Positions 40,169 to 48,346 of a stretch of DNA of 53,335 nt are shown one piece after another; the first letter of the stretch is position 1; every line of letters starts with the position of its first letter. Both the position numbers and the translations under genes were made by a program. The notes beneath the pieces are model-generated. The model did no database searches. It was given only the letters and a program-made list of their open reading frames with translations, and was not told where the DNA came from. Origin of the DNA: CAZKXU01 sp964556665 (lineage in GTDB: Bacteria > Bdellovibrionota_C > UBA2361 > CAZKXU01); NCBI GenBank assembly GCA_964556665.1, contig CAZKXU010000010.1, positions 1 to 53,335 of the forward strand. The letters run 5' to 3'.

Positions 40169-40600
40169 GTGAAACTAGTAGCAACACTTTTATTGCAGAT
40201 TATTATATTGAGCGGCTGTGTCTTCGCTCCGACTATCGATTCCTTTCGACGAGCTGGCATTACCAAGGCAGATCGTGCAAGTCTGCTTGGAGGAGAAGTT
40301 AAGAAATTTCATGACGCTTTGTATTGGGGTCAAGCTGAAACTGTGCTGAGTATGATCTCCGAACAGGCGCGAGAAGATGTGCTGATGGAGCTAAAGGGCA
40401 GAACCGATGAGGAAAGGATAGTTGAAAGCAAGATCGTGGCACTAGCTATCTCCGATGATGGTTTTGAGGCGAACGTCGAGGTAGCAGTCCGTTATTTTAA
40501 AGTACCGACCTATATTGTGAATAAACGAAAGGAGAAGGAGCTTTGGCGTTTCTCCATGACAGACGGTTGGAGATTAGTAGAACGAGAGGTGCAGAATTAA
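40169..40600 (+). CDS. Lipoprotein, hypothetical (GTG start)
   Basis: A 143-aa protein with a lipoprotein signal: MKLVATLLLQIIILSGC, lipobox LSGC with Cys at residue 17, so it is lipid-anchored. The mature part is mixed helix and strand (FHDALYWGQAETVLSMISEQ, ANVEVAVRYFKVP) and ends LWRFSMTDGWRLVERE. This resembles small lipoproteins with an NTF2-like or DUF4878-like fold (inference). It starts at GTG 40169-40171, two bases after the preceding stop, and ends one base before the next gene. Tight spacing suggests coupled expression with the second lipoprotein and miaB. Confidence 0.7.
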   Translation: MKLVATLLLQIIILSGCVFAPTIDSFRRAGITKADRASLLGGEVKKFHDALYWGQAETVLSMISEQAREDVLMELKGRTDEERIVESKIVALAISDDGFEANVEVAVRYFKVPTYIVNKRKEKELWRFSMTDGWRLVEREVQN

Positions 40601-40601
40601 T

Positions 40602-41345
40602 ATGTTCAGATTCTCCTTAGCACTTCTAGTAACACTTACTCTTACTAGCTGCAGCTGGGTTGCCGGGTCTGGTGCGCCTCCAGAACTAACTAGAGAGAAT
40701 GAGTTGCCTTTTGAGGTTACTGTTCAGGATGAGGTAACTGATGGTCACACACTTCATCTGCTAGTTGGGCTTATGCCAAAAGCTGATTGGAGCGGCGAGG
40801 AGCTTGCATTTCGTCTCACCACATTGAACGGCATTGAGACTATCTTCTCAAGGCAATTTCCACTCAATCGTATTCTTAACAATCAGAGCAATCTAAAAGC
40901 GGGTCAGCCGATAGCGGTCTCTCTTGCTTCGCCGGCTGAGAGAATGACTGATTATCAGTTAGAAGTATTATGGGGTGAGGAGGCGCGGGCCTCACTAGCT
41001 CAGTTCCCGGCTACTTTAGAGATTTCAGGCCTGCATTTTATCCAAGCACCTCAAAGCTGCCCAGCCTTGCCATGTGAAATTACATATAAAGTTGAGGCGC
41101 AATTACTTAACAATACGGATACAATCATCAACTCTGCAAAATTAGGCATAGGATACCGCTGGCAGCCCAGGGGCCTGCTTGATTCAGATTCAACTATACC
41201 GCAAAATGAAGAGAACATACTGCTTGACGGACTTAAACTATCGCCGGGCAGTAGTCGGGCACTGAAACTTGAACTTGCCTCTGCAGTTACATTAACAGAG
41301 GCAGGGCGGTATGTGCCAAACTTACGTGTTATCTCCTTTCAGTAA
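40602..41345 (+). CDS. Lipoprotein, hypothetical
   Basis: A 247-aa protein with a lipoprotein signal peptide (FSLALLVTLTLTSCSW, lipobox LTSC, Cys near residue 17). The mature part looks like one or two immunoglobulin-like beta domains (LPFEVTVQDEVTDGHTLHLLV and LEISGLHFIQAP near 30-50 and 141-152) with a Cys pair CPALPC, compatible with an envelope location. The function is unknown. It starts two bases after the preceding lipoprotein gene and is followed six bases later by miaB, so it is in the middle of a compact operon. Signal peptide and spacing make the gene secure even though the family is unnamed. Confidence 0.7.
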   Translation: MFRFSLALLVTLTLTSCSWVAGSGAPPELTRENELPFEVTVQDEVTDGHTLHLLVGLMPKADWSGEELAFRLTTLNGIETIFSRQFPLNRILNNQSNLKAGQPIAVSLASPAERMTDYQLEVLWGEEARASLAQFPATLEISGLHFIQAPQSCPALPCEITYKVEAQLLNNTDTIINSAKLGIGYRWQPRGLLDSDSTIPQNEENILLDGLKLSPGSSRALKLELASAVTLTEAGRYVPNLRVISFQ

Positions 41346-41350
41346 TAACG

Positions 41351-42736
41351 ATGTCGATAGATACAGATTCACAAGGGATAGGACCCTCAACAGCTGCGAG
41401 TTCTGAAGCAAAGCCAGGTGTGTTCATACGCACATTCGGCTGTCAGATGAACGAGTACGACTCTGATAAGCTTTTCAAGATTCTCGAAAATGATTATAGA
41501 GCTGTCGAGTCAGCAGATCAGGCTAAGCTTATTCTTATTAATACCTGCAGCGTTCGCGAAAAGCCTGAGCACAAACTTTTTAGTCTGTTAGGTGAACTTA
41601 AGCTTTTAAAAGATCAGCACCCCGAAACGATGATAGGAGTAGGAGGTTGTGTGGCTCAACAGGAGGGTAAAAATATTATCTCCCGCAGTTCGGCGGTAGA
41701 TTTTGTTTTTGGCACGCACAATTTGTCCTTAGTGCCTTCATTGCTAGAGAGGCGCAGAGCTGGCGCGCCACCCCAGGTAGCAATCGATTATCGTGATGAG
41801 TGGGAGGAGTTGCCGGACGGGTTTGCTGCATCCGAGAGGGTCTCAAGATTCGTCTCGATTAGTAGAGGCTGCAATAAAAACTGTACATACTGCATCGTTC
41901 CTACTACCAGAGGAGCTGAAGTCTCAAGATCGGCAGCTGAAGTAGAGAAGGAGGTAAGGATTGCGGTTCATCGTGGTGCACGAGAGGTAGTATTGCTCGG
42001 ACAGACGGTTAATTCTTACGGGCTTGATCTAACTCCGCGCATCCGCTTTGCGGAGCTTCTTGATCGCCTTTCCCAGATTGAAGCATTGGCGCGCATTAGG
42101 TTCACCAGTCCGCATCCACAGGAGGTGCGAGCTGATTTTATCAATTTAGTAAGAAATAATCCGAAGGTATGTAAGCATATCCACATGCCGCTGCAATCCG
42201 GAAGTGATCGTATTCTAAAGCTAATGAATAGAAATTATCGTGTAAAGCGGTATCTTGAGATTATAGATGAGTTAAAGGCAGCCTGCCCAGAGATTGCTAT
42301 TACCACCGATGTCATAGTCGGATTCCCAGGAGAGACTGAACAGGATTTTGAGGAAACGATGCGGGTACTTGAGTATGTGCAGTATGAGAATAGCTATAGC
42401 TTTATGTTCTCACCCCGCCCAGGAACCGTAGCGGCTGAAATGGAGGACTCCGTCTCGCCCGCTGACAAGCTCCGCCGCTTGCAGCTTTTTCAGGCACGCC
42501 AAGAGGAGATTACACAGTTCCGACTGGCAAGGTATTTAGACCAGGAGATGGAGATCCTTATTGATAATCCAAGTAAAAATGATCCGAATTGCATGCAGGG
42601 ACGTACGACTCAAAACGTGGTTGTGAATCTTAACTTTGTAGATGGTCTAAAACCAGGGGATTTAGTAGTAGCGCGTATTGCTAAGGTCTCTCGGTACAGC
42701 TTGAAAGGGGAGTTTATAAGAAGAACTGCTGTGTAA
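41351..42736 (+). CDS. miaB: tRNA-2-methylthio-N6-dimethylallyladenosine synthase
   Basis: A 461-aa radical-SAM methylthiotransferase. The N-terminal domain (FIRTFGCQMNEYDSDKL near 25-41) carries the auxiliary cluster Cys residues (also NTCSVREKP and GGCVAQQEG). The radical-SAM CxxxCxxC motif is GCNKNCTYC near 175-183. A TRAM domain ends the protein. It adds the methylthio group to i6A37 of tRNAs that read UNN codons. Length is typical (about 440-470). It follows two lipoprotein genes closely (six-base gap), so expression may be linked. The N-terminal 20 residues are extra and Ser/Gly-rich. A weak TAATAACG stretch precedes the ATG. Confidence 0.95.
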   Translation: MSIDTDSQGIGPSTAASSEAKPGVFIRTFGCQMNEYDSDKLFKILENDYRAVESADQAKLILINTCSVREKPEHKLFSLLGELKLLKDQHPETMIGVGGCVAQQEGKNIISRSSAVDFVFGTHNLSLVPSLLERRRAGAPPQVAIDYRDEWEELPDGFAASERVSRFVSISRGCNKNCTYCIVPTTRGAEVSRSAAEVEKEVRIAVHRGAREVVLLGQTVNSYGLDLTPRIRFAELLDRLSQIEALARIRFTSPHPQEVRADFINLVRNNPKVCKHIHMPLQSGSDRILKLMNRNYRVKRYLEIIDELKAACPEIAITTDVIVGFPGETEQDFEETMRVLEYVQYENSYSFMFSPRPGTVAAEMEDSVSPADKLRRLQLFQARQEEITQFRLARYLDQEMEILIDNPSKNDPNCMQGRTTQNVVVNLNFVDGLKPGDLVVARIAKVSRYSLKGEFIRRTAV

Positions 42737-42782
42737 TCTTGGGTCACTAGACGAGTAAGCATATGAAATGTTAAACTATTAA

Positions 42783-42809
42783 CTTGAATCGGCATTTGCC
42801 GGATTTAGG
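42783..42809. repeat. Short palindrome family, copy B
   Basis: The right arm TGCCGGATTTAGG is identical to that of copy A at 35781-35793. The left arm has decayed to CTTGAATCGGCA. It lies about 30 bp upstream of the DUF151 gene start. Confidence 0.5.
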
Positions 42810-42837
42810 TCACCTAGAAGAAATGTAAGGGTATTAA

Positions 42838-43440
42838 ATGTCAAAAGAAACTACCGCCATTGAAATGTATGTAGGGGGACTATTTTTAGATCCGCAGACT
42901 CAGGCTCCAGTTGTAGTATTGAAAGATGAGTCTGGCGAGATCTGCCTCCCGATTTGGATAGGGATAGCGGAAGCAACATCGATTGCTAGTGTAATAAAAC
43001 AGGTTAGTATGGCAAGGCCTCTTACGCATGACTTAATGTGCGATCTCTTTGATCAGCTGGGTGTTAAGGTGCAAAGGGTGTTGATTACAGATCTAAAGGA
43101 CTCAACATATTTTGCAGAGCTTGTTCTCTCGATAGGGGATAAGGTCATCATAATGGATTCACGCCCGAGTGATGCATTGGCAATCGCGCTTAGATCGCAT
43201 TCACAGATCTTTGTTAATCAAGCTGTTCTAGATCAAGCCAAAATTACATTTGCTAATCAAGCTCAGGGAACACCGCCTGAAGGAGCTGAGCCAGCCGAAG
43301 GGCCTGCAGGTGAAGCCGGTAAAGAGGCTGAGGAGCAGGCAGAGCCTTCAATTGAAAACACCTTTACTCAGATCGATAAGGATAAATGGGCCGAGATTCT
43401 TGGTGAATTAGATCCGGATGACTTTAAGTACAAGATGTAG
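42838..43440 (+). CDS. Bifunctional nuclease family protein (DUF151)
   Basis: This 200-aa protein has the DUF151/bifunctional nuclease core over residues about 8-140. The signature PIWIGIAEATSIASVIKQ (with the Glu cluster), RPLTHDLMCDLFDQLG near 60-75 and DSRPSDALAIALRSHSQIFV near 111-130 are visible. Plant and bacterial members (BFN1 homologues) have DNase and RNase activity; cellular roles in bacteria are less clear. The C-terminal 60 residues are Ala/Glu-rich and probably a flexible linker and tail. A ribosome-binding site TAAGGG precedes the start. A palindromic hairpin (43438-43462) overlaps the stop codon and separates it from the convergent gene. Confidence 0.85.
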   Translation: MSKETTAIEMYVGGLFLDPQTQAPVVVLKDESGEICLPIWIGIAEATSIASVIKQVSMARPLTHDLMCDLFDQLGVKVQRVLITDLKDSTYFAELVLSIGDKVIIMDSRPSDALAIALRSHSQIFVNQAVLDQAKITFANQAQGTPPEGAEPAEGPAGEAGKEAEEQAEPSIENTFTQIDKDKWAEILGELDPDDFKYKM

Positions 43441-43462
43441 GAACATGCTGCGCCTGTTCCTA
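43438..43462. terminator. Hairpin at the end of the DUF151 gene
   Basis: TAGGAACA (43438-43445, containing the stop codon) pairs with TGTTCCTA (43455-43462) around a nine-base loop. No T tract follows on the plus strand. It could act as a modest terminator between two convergent genes. Confidence 0.4.
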
Positions 43463-43499
43463 TGGCTCGCTTCGCTCGCGGGTGGTTGATTAAAAAAGT

Positions 43500-43811
43500 T
43501 TACGCTACTACATCAACCTCATCAAATCTTCCCCGCTTCTTTTTCTTTATTTCGGGCTCTGAACCGGGTTCCTCATCTTTCTTCGGCTTGTTATCCTGGG
43601 AGGCATATTTAGCATCTATCCTGGAATTAGAAACAGCGCGTTCTTTGTCCTGTACATATTTAATTGAGGTCACGGCAGCTGCTTGTGCGGCACGGAGTGC
43701 TAGATCGGCAGGTGCCTGCTGCTGCGTCTGTTGCGCACGAGTATCAGCTTGTGGCTGCTGTGCCAGCGCTGAGGCAGCACTTCCTAATGTTTGCGTAATA
43801 GCAGAAGCCAT
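43500..43811 (-). CDS. Small hypothetical protein, Gln/Ala-rich
   Basis: A 103-aa protein with an Ala/Gln-rich N-terminal half (ALAQQPQADTRAQQTQQQ near 16-33) and a charged C-terminal half (KKKKRGRFDEVDVV near 89-102). There is no signal peptide or membrane segment, and the low-complexity composition suggests a disordered protein. The minus-strand reading has a good AAGGCGG ribosome-binding site and a TATAATAAT box just before its ATG, which supports a real gene. The plus-strand reading through the same bases is Cys/Ser-rich and has no such signals. It is divergent from the cysteine desulfurase and convergent with the DUF151 gene. No function can be proposed. Confidence 0.5.
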   Translation of the reverse strand: MASAITQTLGSAASALAQQPQADTRAQQTQQQAPADLALRAAQAAAVTSIKYVQDKERAVSNSRIDAKYASQDNKPKKDEEPGSEPEIKKKKRGRFDEVDVVA

Positions 43812-43877
43812 ATTATTATATCCGCCTTAATGTTATCGGCTACTTAGCAATAACTACTTATATTTTGCATCCTTTTT

Positions 43878-45020
43878 ATGTCCTTAATTAATTTCGACGC
43901 AAATGCTAGTTACGGAGTATATCCGCATATTGTTGAGCTAATATCCCGTAACTACTCAACTTTAAATCCAAGCTCTGTTCATCGCGGAGGTCAGCATGGA
44001 AAAAACATTATTGAAGAGGCTAGGGCTATTCTTAATAAAGCACTTGGGATTACCGATCGCAGTGCTACCACCCTCTTTACCTCCGGAGCAACTGAGGGAA
44101 ATAATGCAGCTATTCTCTCTCCATTCTGGCTTAAGCGCAGCAGCAACCTAGAAATAGTAGCCCCCCTACAGGAGCACCCATCAGTCTTGATGCCTATAAG
44201 GCGGTTGGAAAAGCTTGGTGCTCGTGTTAGCTGGATACCGTCACTGGCGGATGGAGGACTCGATAAGGAGAGGTTACTTGCTGCAGTGACAGACAAGACA
44301 GACTTAGTTGTGTTAATGCTTGCTAATAATGAAAGCGGAATTATACATCCGGTTGCCAGCGTTGTAAGTGCTATTAGAGCTAGAAATAGAGAGGTGCTGG
44401 TACACTGTGACGCTACTCAGGCGTTTGGGAAAACAGCTTTTACATTCTCAGAATTGAACGTTGATACCTTAACCGTCTCAGGTCATAAGATAGGATCGCT
44501 TCCAGGAGTAGGCGCTCTTATTATAAAAGATAAAGATACCTTCCAGCCGCTTATGCTTGGTGGGGCTCAGGAGCACCACCTGCGCGCAGGAACTGAGAAT
44601 GTTTTAGGTATTAGAGCTTTTGCAGAGGCTTTGCAGATTGTATTTAGTGATCTGCCTTCTCGTATAGAGAGAATGAAAGTTAATCGGGACTCCGTTCGCA
44701 GTAAACTTGCGGAGGTGGCGGGTATCCGTTTTAATTTCCAGTCCGCCGCAGCGCTGCCTAACACACTTAGTGTTACCATACCTGGTGTATTAGCTGATGA
44801 CCTAGTTGTTGCATTAGATCTGGAGGGGGTGCTAATCTCCTCCGGAGCTGCCTGCGCCTCTGGTAAACCTGAACCATCACATGTGCTCCTTTCAACCGGT
44901 ATGCCGGAGCGGGAGGTCCGGGAGACGGTGCGGATTAGCTTAAGTGCGGAATATGCCCCAGGCGAGCTCGAACGAGGGGTTGCAGCTATAGTTAAGTGTA
45001 TTAAGCAGTTTGATCTATAA
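43878..45020 (+). CDS. Cysteine desulfurase (IscS/NifS-type)
   Basis: This 380-aa PLP enzyme has the class V aminotransferase features of cysteine desulfurases. The start is INFDANASYGVYP; the Lys that binds PLP lies in TVSGHKIGSLPGVGAL near 196-211; the active-site Cys loop is SSGAACASGKPEPSHVLLST near 318-337. It releases persulfide sulfur from cysteine. It sits 110 bp before mnmA on the same strand, with a palindromic repeat between. A desulfurase next to mnmA recalls the dedicated YrvO-MnmA pair of Bacillus, so I infer it supplies sulfur for tRNA 2-thiouridine. I give no symbol because IscS, NifS and YrvO cannot be told apart here. Confidence 0.9.
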   Translation: MSLINFDANASYGVYPHIVELISRNYSTLNPSSVHRGGQHGKNIIEEARAILNKALGITDRSATTLFTSGATEGNNAAILSPFWLKRSSNLEIVAPLQEHPSVLMPIRRLEKLGARVSWIPSLADGGLDKERLLAAVTDKTDLVVLMLANNESGIIHPVASVVSAIRARNREVLVHCDATQAFGKTAFTFSELNVDTLTVSGHKIGSLPGVGALIIKDKDTFQPLMLGGAQEHHLRAGTENVLGIRAFAEALQIVFSDLPSRIERMKVNRDSVRSKLAEVAGIRFNFQSAAALPNTLSVTIPGVLADDLVVALDLEGVLISSGAACASGKPEPSHVLLSTGMPEREVRETVRISLSAEYAPGELERGVAAIVKCIKQFDL

Positions 45021-45028
45021 AATAAAAA

Positions 45029-45106
45029 TACTGGGACCGCGGGCTTCCAGCCCGCAAACGAATTAAATGCTACTACGTAGCGGGCAAGATGCCCGCGGTC
45101 CCAGTA
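45029..45106. repeat. Nested palindromic repeat, copy 10 (mixed arms)
   Basis: The left arm is of the CTTCCAG type and the right arm of the CAAGATG type, the mirror of copies 2 and 9. The outer TACTGGGACC / GGTCCCAGTA ends are exact. The spacer AAACGAATTAAATGCTACTA closely resembles that of copy 9. Confidence 0.92.
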
Positions 45107-45130
45107 AGGCAAGAGTCCAGCTACTAAACT

Positions 45131-46240
45131 ATGGAACACACTCAATCCACCACCCAGCCCCGTGTTGTCTGCGCCATGTCAGGCGGAGTCGACTCCTCGG
45201 TAGCAGCGCTTCTCTTAAAGCGTGCTGGCTATGAGGTCGTTGGTGTCTCCATGCAGGTATGGGATTACCGCCAAAATGGCGGCGCTAAGAGCCGCGCCAG
45301 CTGTTGTGCGCCGGAGGACTTCTGTGATGCGCGTGGAGTAGCGGCAAAAATATCTGTACCTTACTATGTATTCGATTTTGAAAAGGTTTTTCGTGAGGAG
45401 GTAATCGATAAATTTGTTAACTCCTATGCGCGCGCGATTACTCCTAATCCGTGTATAGATTGTAATAGTAAAGTTAAGTTTAATGAACTAAAAAAACGGG
45501 CCGCATCATTCGGCTGCAGCCATGTTGCCACCGGCCATTACGCACGCATCGTTAATGACAGTGCAGGGTATCATCTCATGCGCGGCTTAGATTCAGCAAA
45601 AGATCAGAGTTACTTTCTATACGGACTAAAACAGGCGGAGCTGCCGTACACACTCTTTCCGGTAGGCGGATTTACTAAGGCCGAGGTGCGGGAGCTCGCT
45701 AGGGCCTCTGGGCTTGCTACAGCTGAAAAACCTGAGAGTCAGGATATCTGTTTTGTAGAAGGGGAGGTCGGAGATTTTCTAGTTAAACTAGGCGGGCGGA
45801 AACCCGCAGGCAAGATCGTGAACCGCAGCGGTGAGGAGCTTGGGCGGCATGATGGAATACATGAATTTACCGTAGGACAGAGGCGTGGTCTAAGGATAGG
45901 AGGCACTGACAATCCACTCTACGTTCTTGATCTAGATGCTGAGAATAATCTTGTAGTGGTTGGTGAAAAGAGGGAGCTAGAGCGGGAGAGTTTTGAGGTA
46001 CAGGAGATAAATTGGGTAGCGCCAGCATTTTCAAGAGGCAAACTAGAACGCCCATTCAGAGCGATCGCCCAGATCCGCTACCGGCATGCAGGCCTCCCCG
46101 TGGAGGTGCTGCCTTACACGGAAGATACTGTAAAGGTTAGATTTTTAGAGGAATGGTCAACCGTCTCTCCCGGACAGGCGGCAGTTTTTTATGATATGGA
46201 GAATAAGGAGGTTTTAGGAGGCGGGAGGATAGGGAGGTAA
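45131..46240 (+). CDS. mnmA: tRNA-specific 2-thiouridylase
   Basis: A 369-aa enzyme that thiolates U34 of tRNA-Gln, -Glu and -Lys. The ATP loop AMSGGVDSSVAALLL is at 15-29. The two catalytic Cys lie in ITPNPCIDCNSKVKF near 106-120 and PESQDICFVEGEVGDF near 197-212. The C-terminal beta-barrel shows HEFTVGQRRGLRIGG near 243-257. Length is typical (360-375). It follows the cysteine desulfurase gene, its probable sulfur donor. The tRNA-Gln (UUG) at 31925 is one of its expected substrates. The ATG is preceded by a weak site. Confidence 0.95.
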   Translation: MEHTQSTTQPRVVCAMSGGVDSSVAALLLKRAGYEVVGVSMQVWDYRQNGGAKSRASCCAPEDFCDARGVAAKISVPYYVFDFEKVFREEVIDKFVNSYARAITPNPCIDCNSKVKFNELKKRAASFGCSHVATGHYARIVNDSAGYHLMRGLDSAKDQSYFLYGLKQAELPYTLFPVGGFTKAEVRELARASGLATAEKPESQDICFVEGEVGDFLVKLGGRKPAGKIVNRSGEELGRHDGIHEFTVGQRRGLRIGGTDNPLYVLDLDAENNLVVVGEKRELERESFEVQEINWVAPAFSRGKLERPFRAIAQIRYRHAGLPVEVLPYTEDTVKVRFLEEWSTVSPGQAAVFYDMENKEVLGGGRIGR

Positions 46241-46304
46241 TATATTATTGCAATTGATAATAACATCTTTGATGATCTCTATTGAATTTAGTATGGAGTA
46301 AAAT

Positions 46305-46760
46305 ATGATTCGTGTAGGTCCATCTGAAAGAGCACCGTATTATCCTGAGCCAGATCCTGTTCCAGATCCACGACTTTTGACGGCCAATGCTGCTCTACCC
46401 CCGAATCCTTTTGAAGTTATCTTGAGCCCAGTTGAAGGAGTTCCAGCTGTAAGTGGAGGCGGGCTCTCTGGCGGTGCTGGCACACAGTCTGATGAGGGGC
46501 GAAGAGAAAGAGCAAGGGAGCTGTTAGGTGGAAAGACAGGTGGAGCACCAGTATCCTTTGACACACCAGCAGCTGCACTTGAATATATAAAAGTAGTAGC
46601 TCAGCGTGTAGCCAGAGAGTCTGGTGTGGAGCTTAATCTAAATCCTGCTAATACAGCTCAACTTTTCGAACTGTTTAACGCGATCACTAATAGTTCTGGA
46701 GTGGATAGAGTGCTTCTCGGTGCTGCCTGTACTCAGGCCACCACCCTCTTTTCTAACTAA
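46305..46760 (+). CDS. Hypothetical protein, Pro/Gly-rich N-terminus
   Basis: A 151-aa protein. Residues 1-60 are rich in Pro, Gly and Ala, and a helical part at about 85-150 (ALEYIKVVAQRVARESGVEL, TAQLFELFNAITNSSGVDRV) follows. No motif or family is recognised, and no signal peptide or membrane segment is seen. A GGAG site 11 bases before the ATG supports the start. It is the last gene before a 303-bp non-coding gap dominated by a large hexanucleotide-repeat inverted repeat, and it follows mnmA by 64 bp. An antisense frame in this stretch is low-complexity and rejected. Confidence 0.5.
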   Translation: MIRVGPSERAPYYPEPDPVPDPRLLTANAALPPNPFEVILSPVEGVPAVSGGGLSGGAGTQSDEGRRERARELLGGKTGGAPVSFDTPAAALEYIKVVAQRVARESGVELNLNPANTAQLFELFNAITNSSGVDRVLLGAACTQATTLFSN

Positions 46761-46832
46761 GTACCCCCTTTGCCTTTTCCTAAATCTTATCATATTCTTG
46801 GGGGCTAGCATTGTAATTGCTCAGATAAGAGT

Positions 46833-47015
46833 GGGTATTTTCTTTCTCCCAGTCCTTATCTTAGTCTTTGTCCTTGTCCGAGATCTTTACCCTGGTCATA
46901 GTCAACGGGTCAAGGACTGGGACTGTGACAGGGAGTAGGATTCTAGACAAGGACAAGGATCAGGACGAGGATAAAGACTGGGACTAAGGTAAAGACTGGG
47001 GCAAGGAGAATACCC
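46833..47015. repeat. Large inverted repeat built from degenerate hexanucleotides
   Basis: The left arm (GGGTATTTTCTTTCTCCCAG at 46833 onward, with AGTC / TTTGTCC units) is complementary to the right arm ending AATACCC at 47009-47015. The right arm is a run of GACAAG-like six-base units (GACAAGGACAAGG, then GACGAGGATAAAGACTGGG). Arms differ by extra copies. It sits in the 303-bp gap between the gene at 46305 and tig; no gene is seen there. Confidence 0.75.
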
Positions 47016-47063
47016 AAACTTTTTGAGAGATTACCTAACATTATATCTGTCCCAAACTATATT

Positions 47064-48344
47064 ATGTCCATTACTTCATCTATCGACGACGTCGACACAG
47101 TAACAAAGAAAATTAGTATAACCGTACCTGATTCGGTAATTGCCGATAAGGTAGCCTCAGAGCTCAGCAAGGCTTCTAAGGAGGCTGAGTTTAAAGGATT
47201 CCGTAAGGGGAAGGCGCCACAGGAGCTTGTTGAAAAGACCTACGGTGCACGTATCTGGATGGATGTTGTAAACCATACCATAACTGATGCTATCTGGGAG
47301 CAGATCCGTGAGCATAAGCTAAAAGCAGTCGGTACACCGGTTGTTGATATGGAGCAGTTCGAACGAGGAAAAGATCTAAAATTTTCAGCTAAGGTCTCAC
47401 TCCTGCCGGAACCTCAGGTTAAAGGCTACGATAAGATTAAGGTAAAAGTTAAGCGCCAGAAGCCGGTTGATAAGGATATCGATTCATATGTCGACGCCTT
47501 AAGGGATATTAAGGCTACCTATAGACCGCTAGCCTTCCGTAATACCGCCCAGAGCGGAGATGTCATTGATGCTGTAGTTCTTACAAACGCCGAAGGCCTT
47601 GATGCAGGACGCCCAGAACCTGTCAATGCAACCTTAGGAAAGGGAGAGCTTATTCCGATCCTTGAAGAGGCGCTTATCGGTATGGAGACCGGTACTAGTA
47701 AGGAGATAGAACACACTATTCCTGATAACCACCCTAACAAAAATCTGCGTGGGAAAAAGGTAAAATCAAAGGTCACGCTTAATACTCTCTCTGAAAAGAT
47801 CCTGCCGGAGCTTAATGATGAGTTTGTGCAGACATTAAAGCTTAAGCCTCAGACCGTGCTTGAGCTTAGAATGTTTGCAAAGGAAACACTCGATCAGAAA
47901 TTTGAGGATGACAATAAGCAGGCGCTTGAAGCGGCAGCTCTTGATGAGTTGGTAGCGAAGCATGAATTCGAAGTTCCTCAGGTAATGATTGATAATGAGA
48001 TTCGCAACATGCTTGTGCGAACCGGCGCAGTAGACCCTCAGAAAATTGAGATTGATAAGATCAATATTGAGCCGTTTCAGAAAGAGGCTGGCCCGATTGC
48101 GCTTAAGCGTGTTAGAACAGCTCTGTTGATTGACAAGATCGCACAGCTTGAAAAAATCAAGCCAGCTGAGGAAGACACAAAGAAGTTTGTCGCTGATCTT
48201 GCTGCGCAACACCAGGTTGGAGAAGAGGCGGTACAGCAGTTTTTCTTCAGTCCGGAGCGCAGAGACGGCAGTATGGCCGAAATTACGCGCTCAAAGGCTT
48301 TAGAGTGGTTTGTTGGCAAAGTTGATGTAACTTGGGAGGAATAA
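47064..48344 (+). CDS. tig: Trigger factor (ribosome-associated chaperone, peptidyl-prolyl isomerase)
   Basis: A 426-aa protein with three parts. A ribosome-binding N-terminal domain carries the GFRKGKAP signature (residues 46-53, FKGFRKGKAPQELVEK). An FKBP-type middle domain follows at about 150-240 (QSGDVIDAVVLTNAEG, LIGMETGTSKEIEHTIPDN). A long helical C-terminal chaperone region runs from about 245 to the end. It binds nascent chains at the ribosome exit. It is followed immediately by clpP, and the clpP ribosome-binding site lies inside the tig stop region, so the tig-clpP unit is translationally linked. Order tig-clpP-clpX-lon is widely conserved. Confidence 0.94.
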   Translation: MSITSSIDDVDTVTKKISITVPDSVIADKVASELSKASKEAEFKGFRKGKAPQELVEKTYGARIWMDVVNHTITDAIWEQIREHKLKAVGTPVVDMEQFERGKDLKFSAKVSLLPEPQVKGYDKIKVKVKRQKPVDKDIDSYVDALRDIKATYRPLAFRNTAQSGDVIDAVVLTNAEGLDAGRPEPVNATLGKGELIPILEEALIGMETGTSKEIEHTIPDNHPNKNLRGKKVKSKVTLNTLSEKILPELNDEFVQTLKLKPQTVLELRMFAKETLDQKFEDDNKQALEAAALDELVAKHEFEVPQVMIDNEIRNMLVRTGAVDPQKIEIDKINIEPFQKEAGPIALKRVRTALLIDKIAQLEKIKPAEEDTKKFVADLAAQHQVGEEAVQQFFFSPERRDGSMAEITRSKALEWFVGKVDVTWEE

Positions 48345-48346
48345 AG

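Noticed and set aside
46720..46938. Hydrophobic 72-codon plus frame after the gene at 46305
   Set aside because: It overlaps the end of that gene and runs into the hexanucleotide inverted repeat; the hydrophobicity comes from T-rich bases, with no ribosome-binding site.
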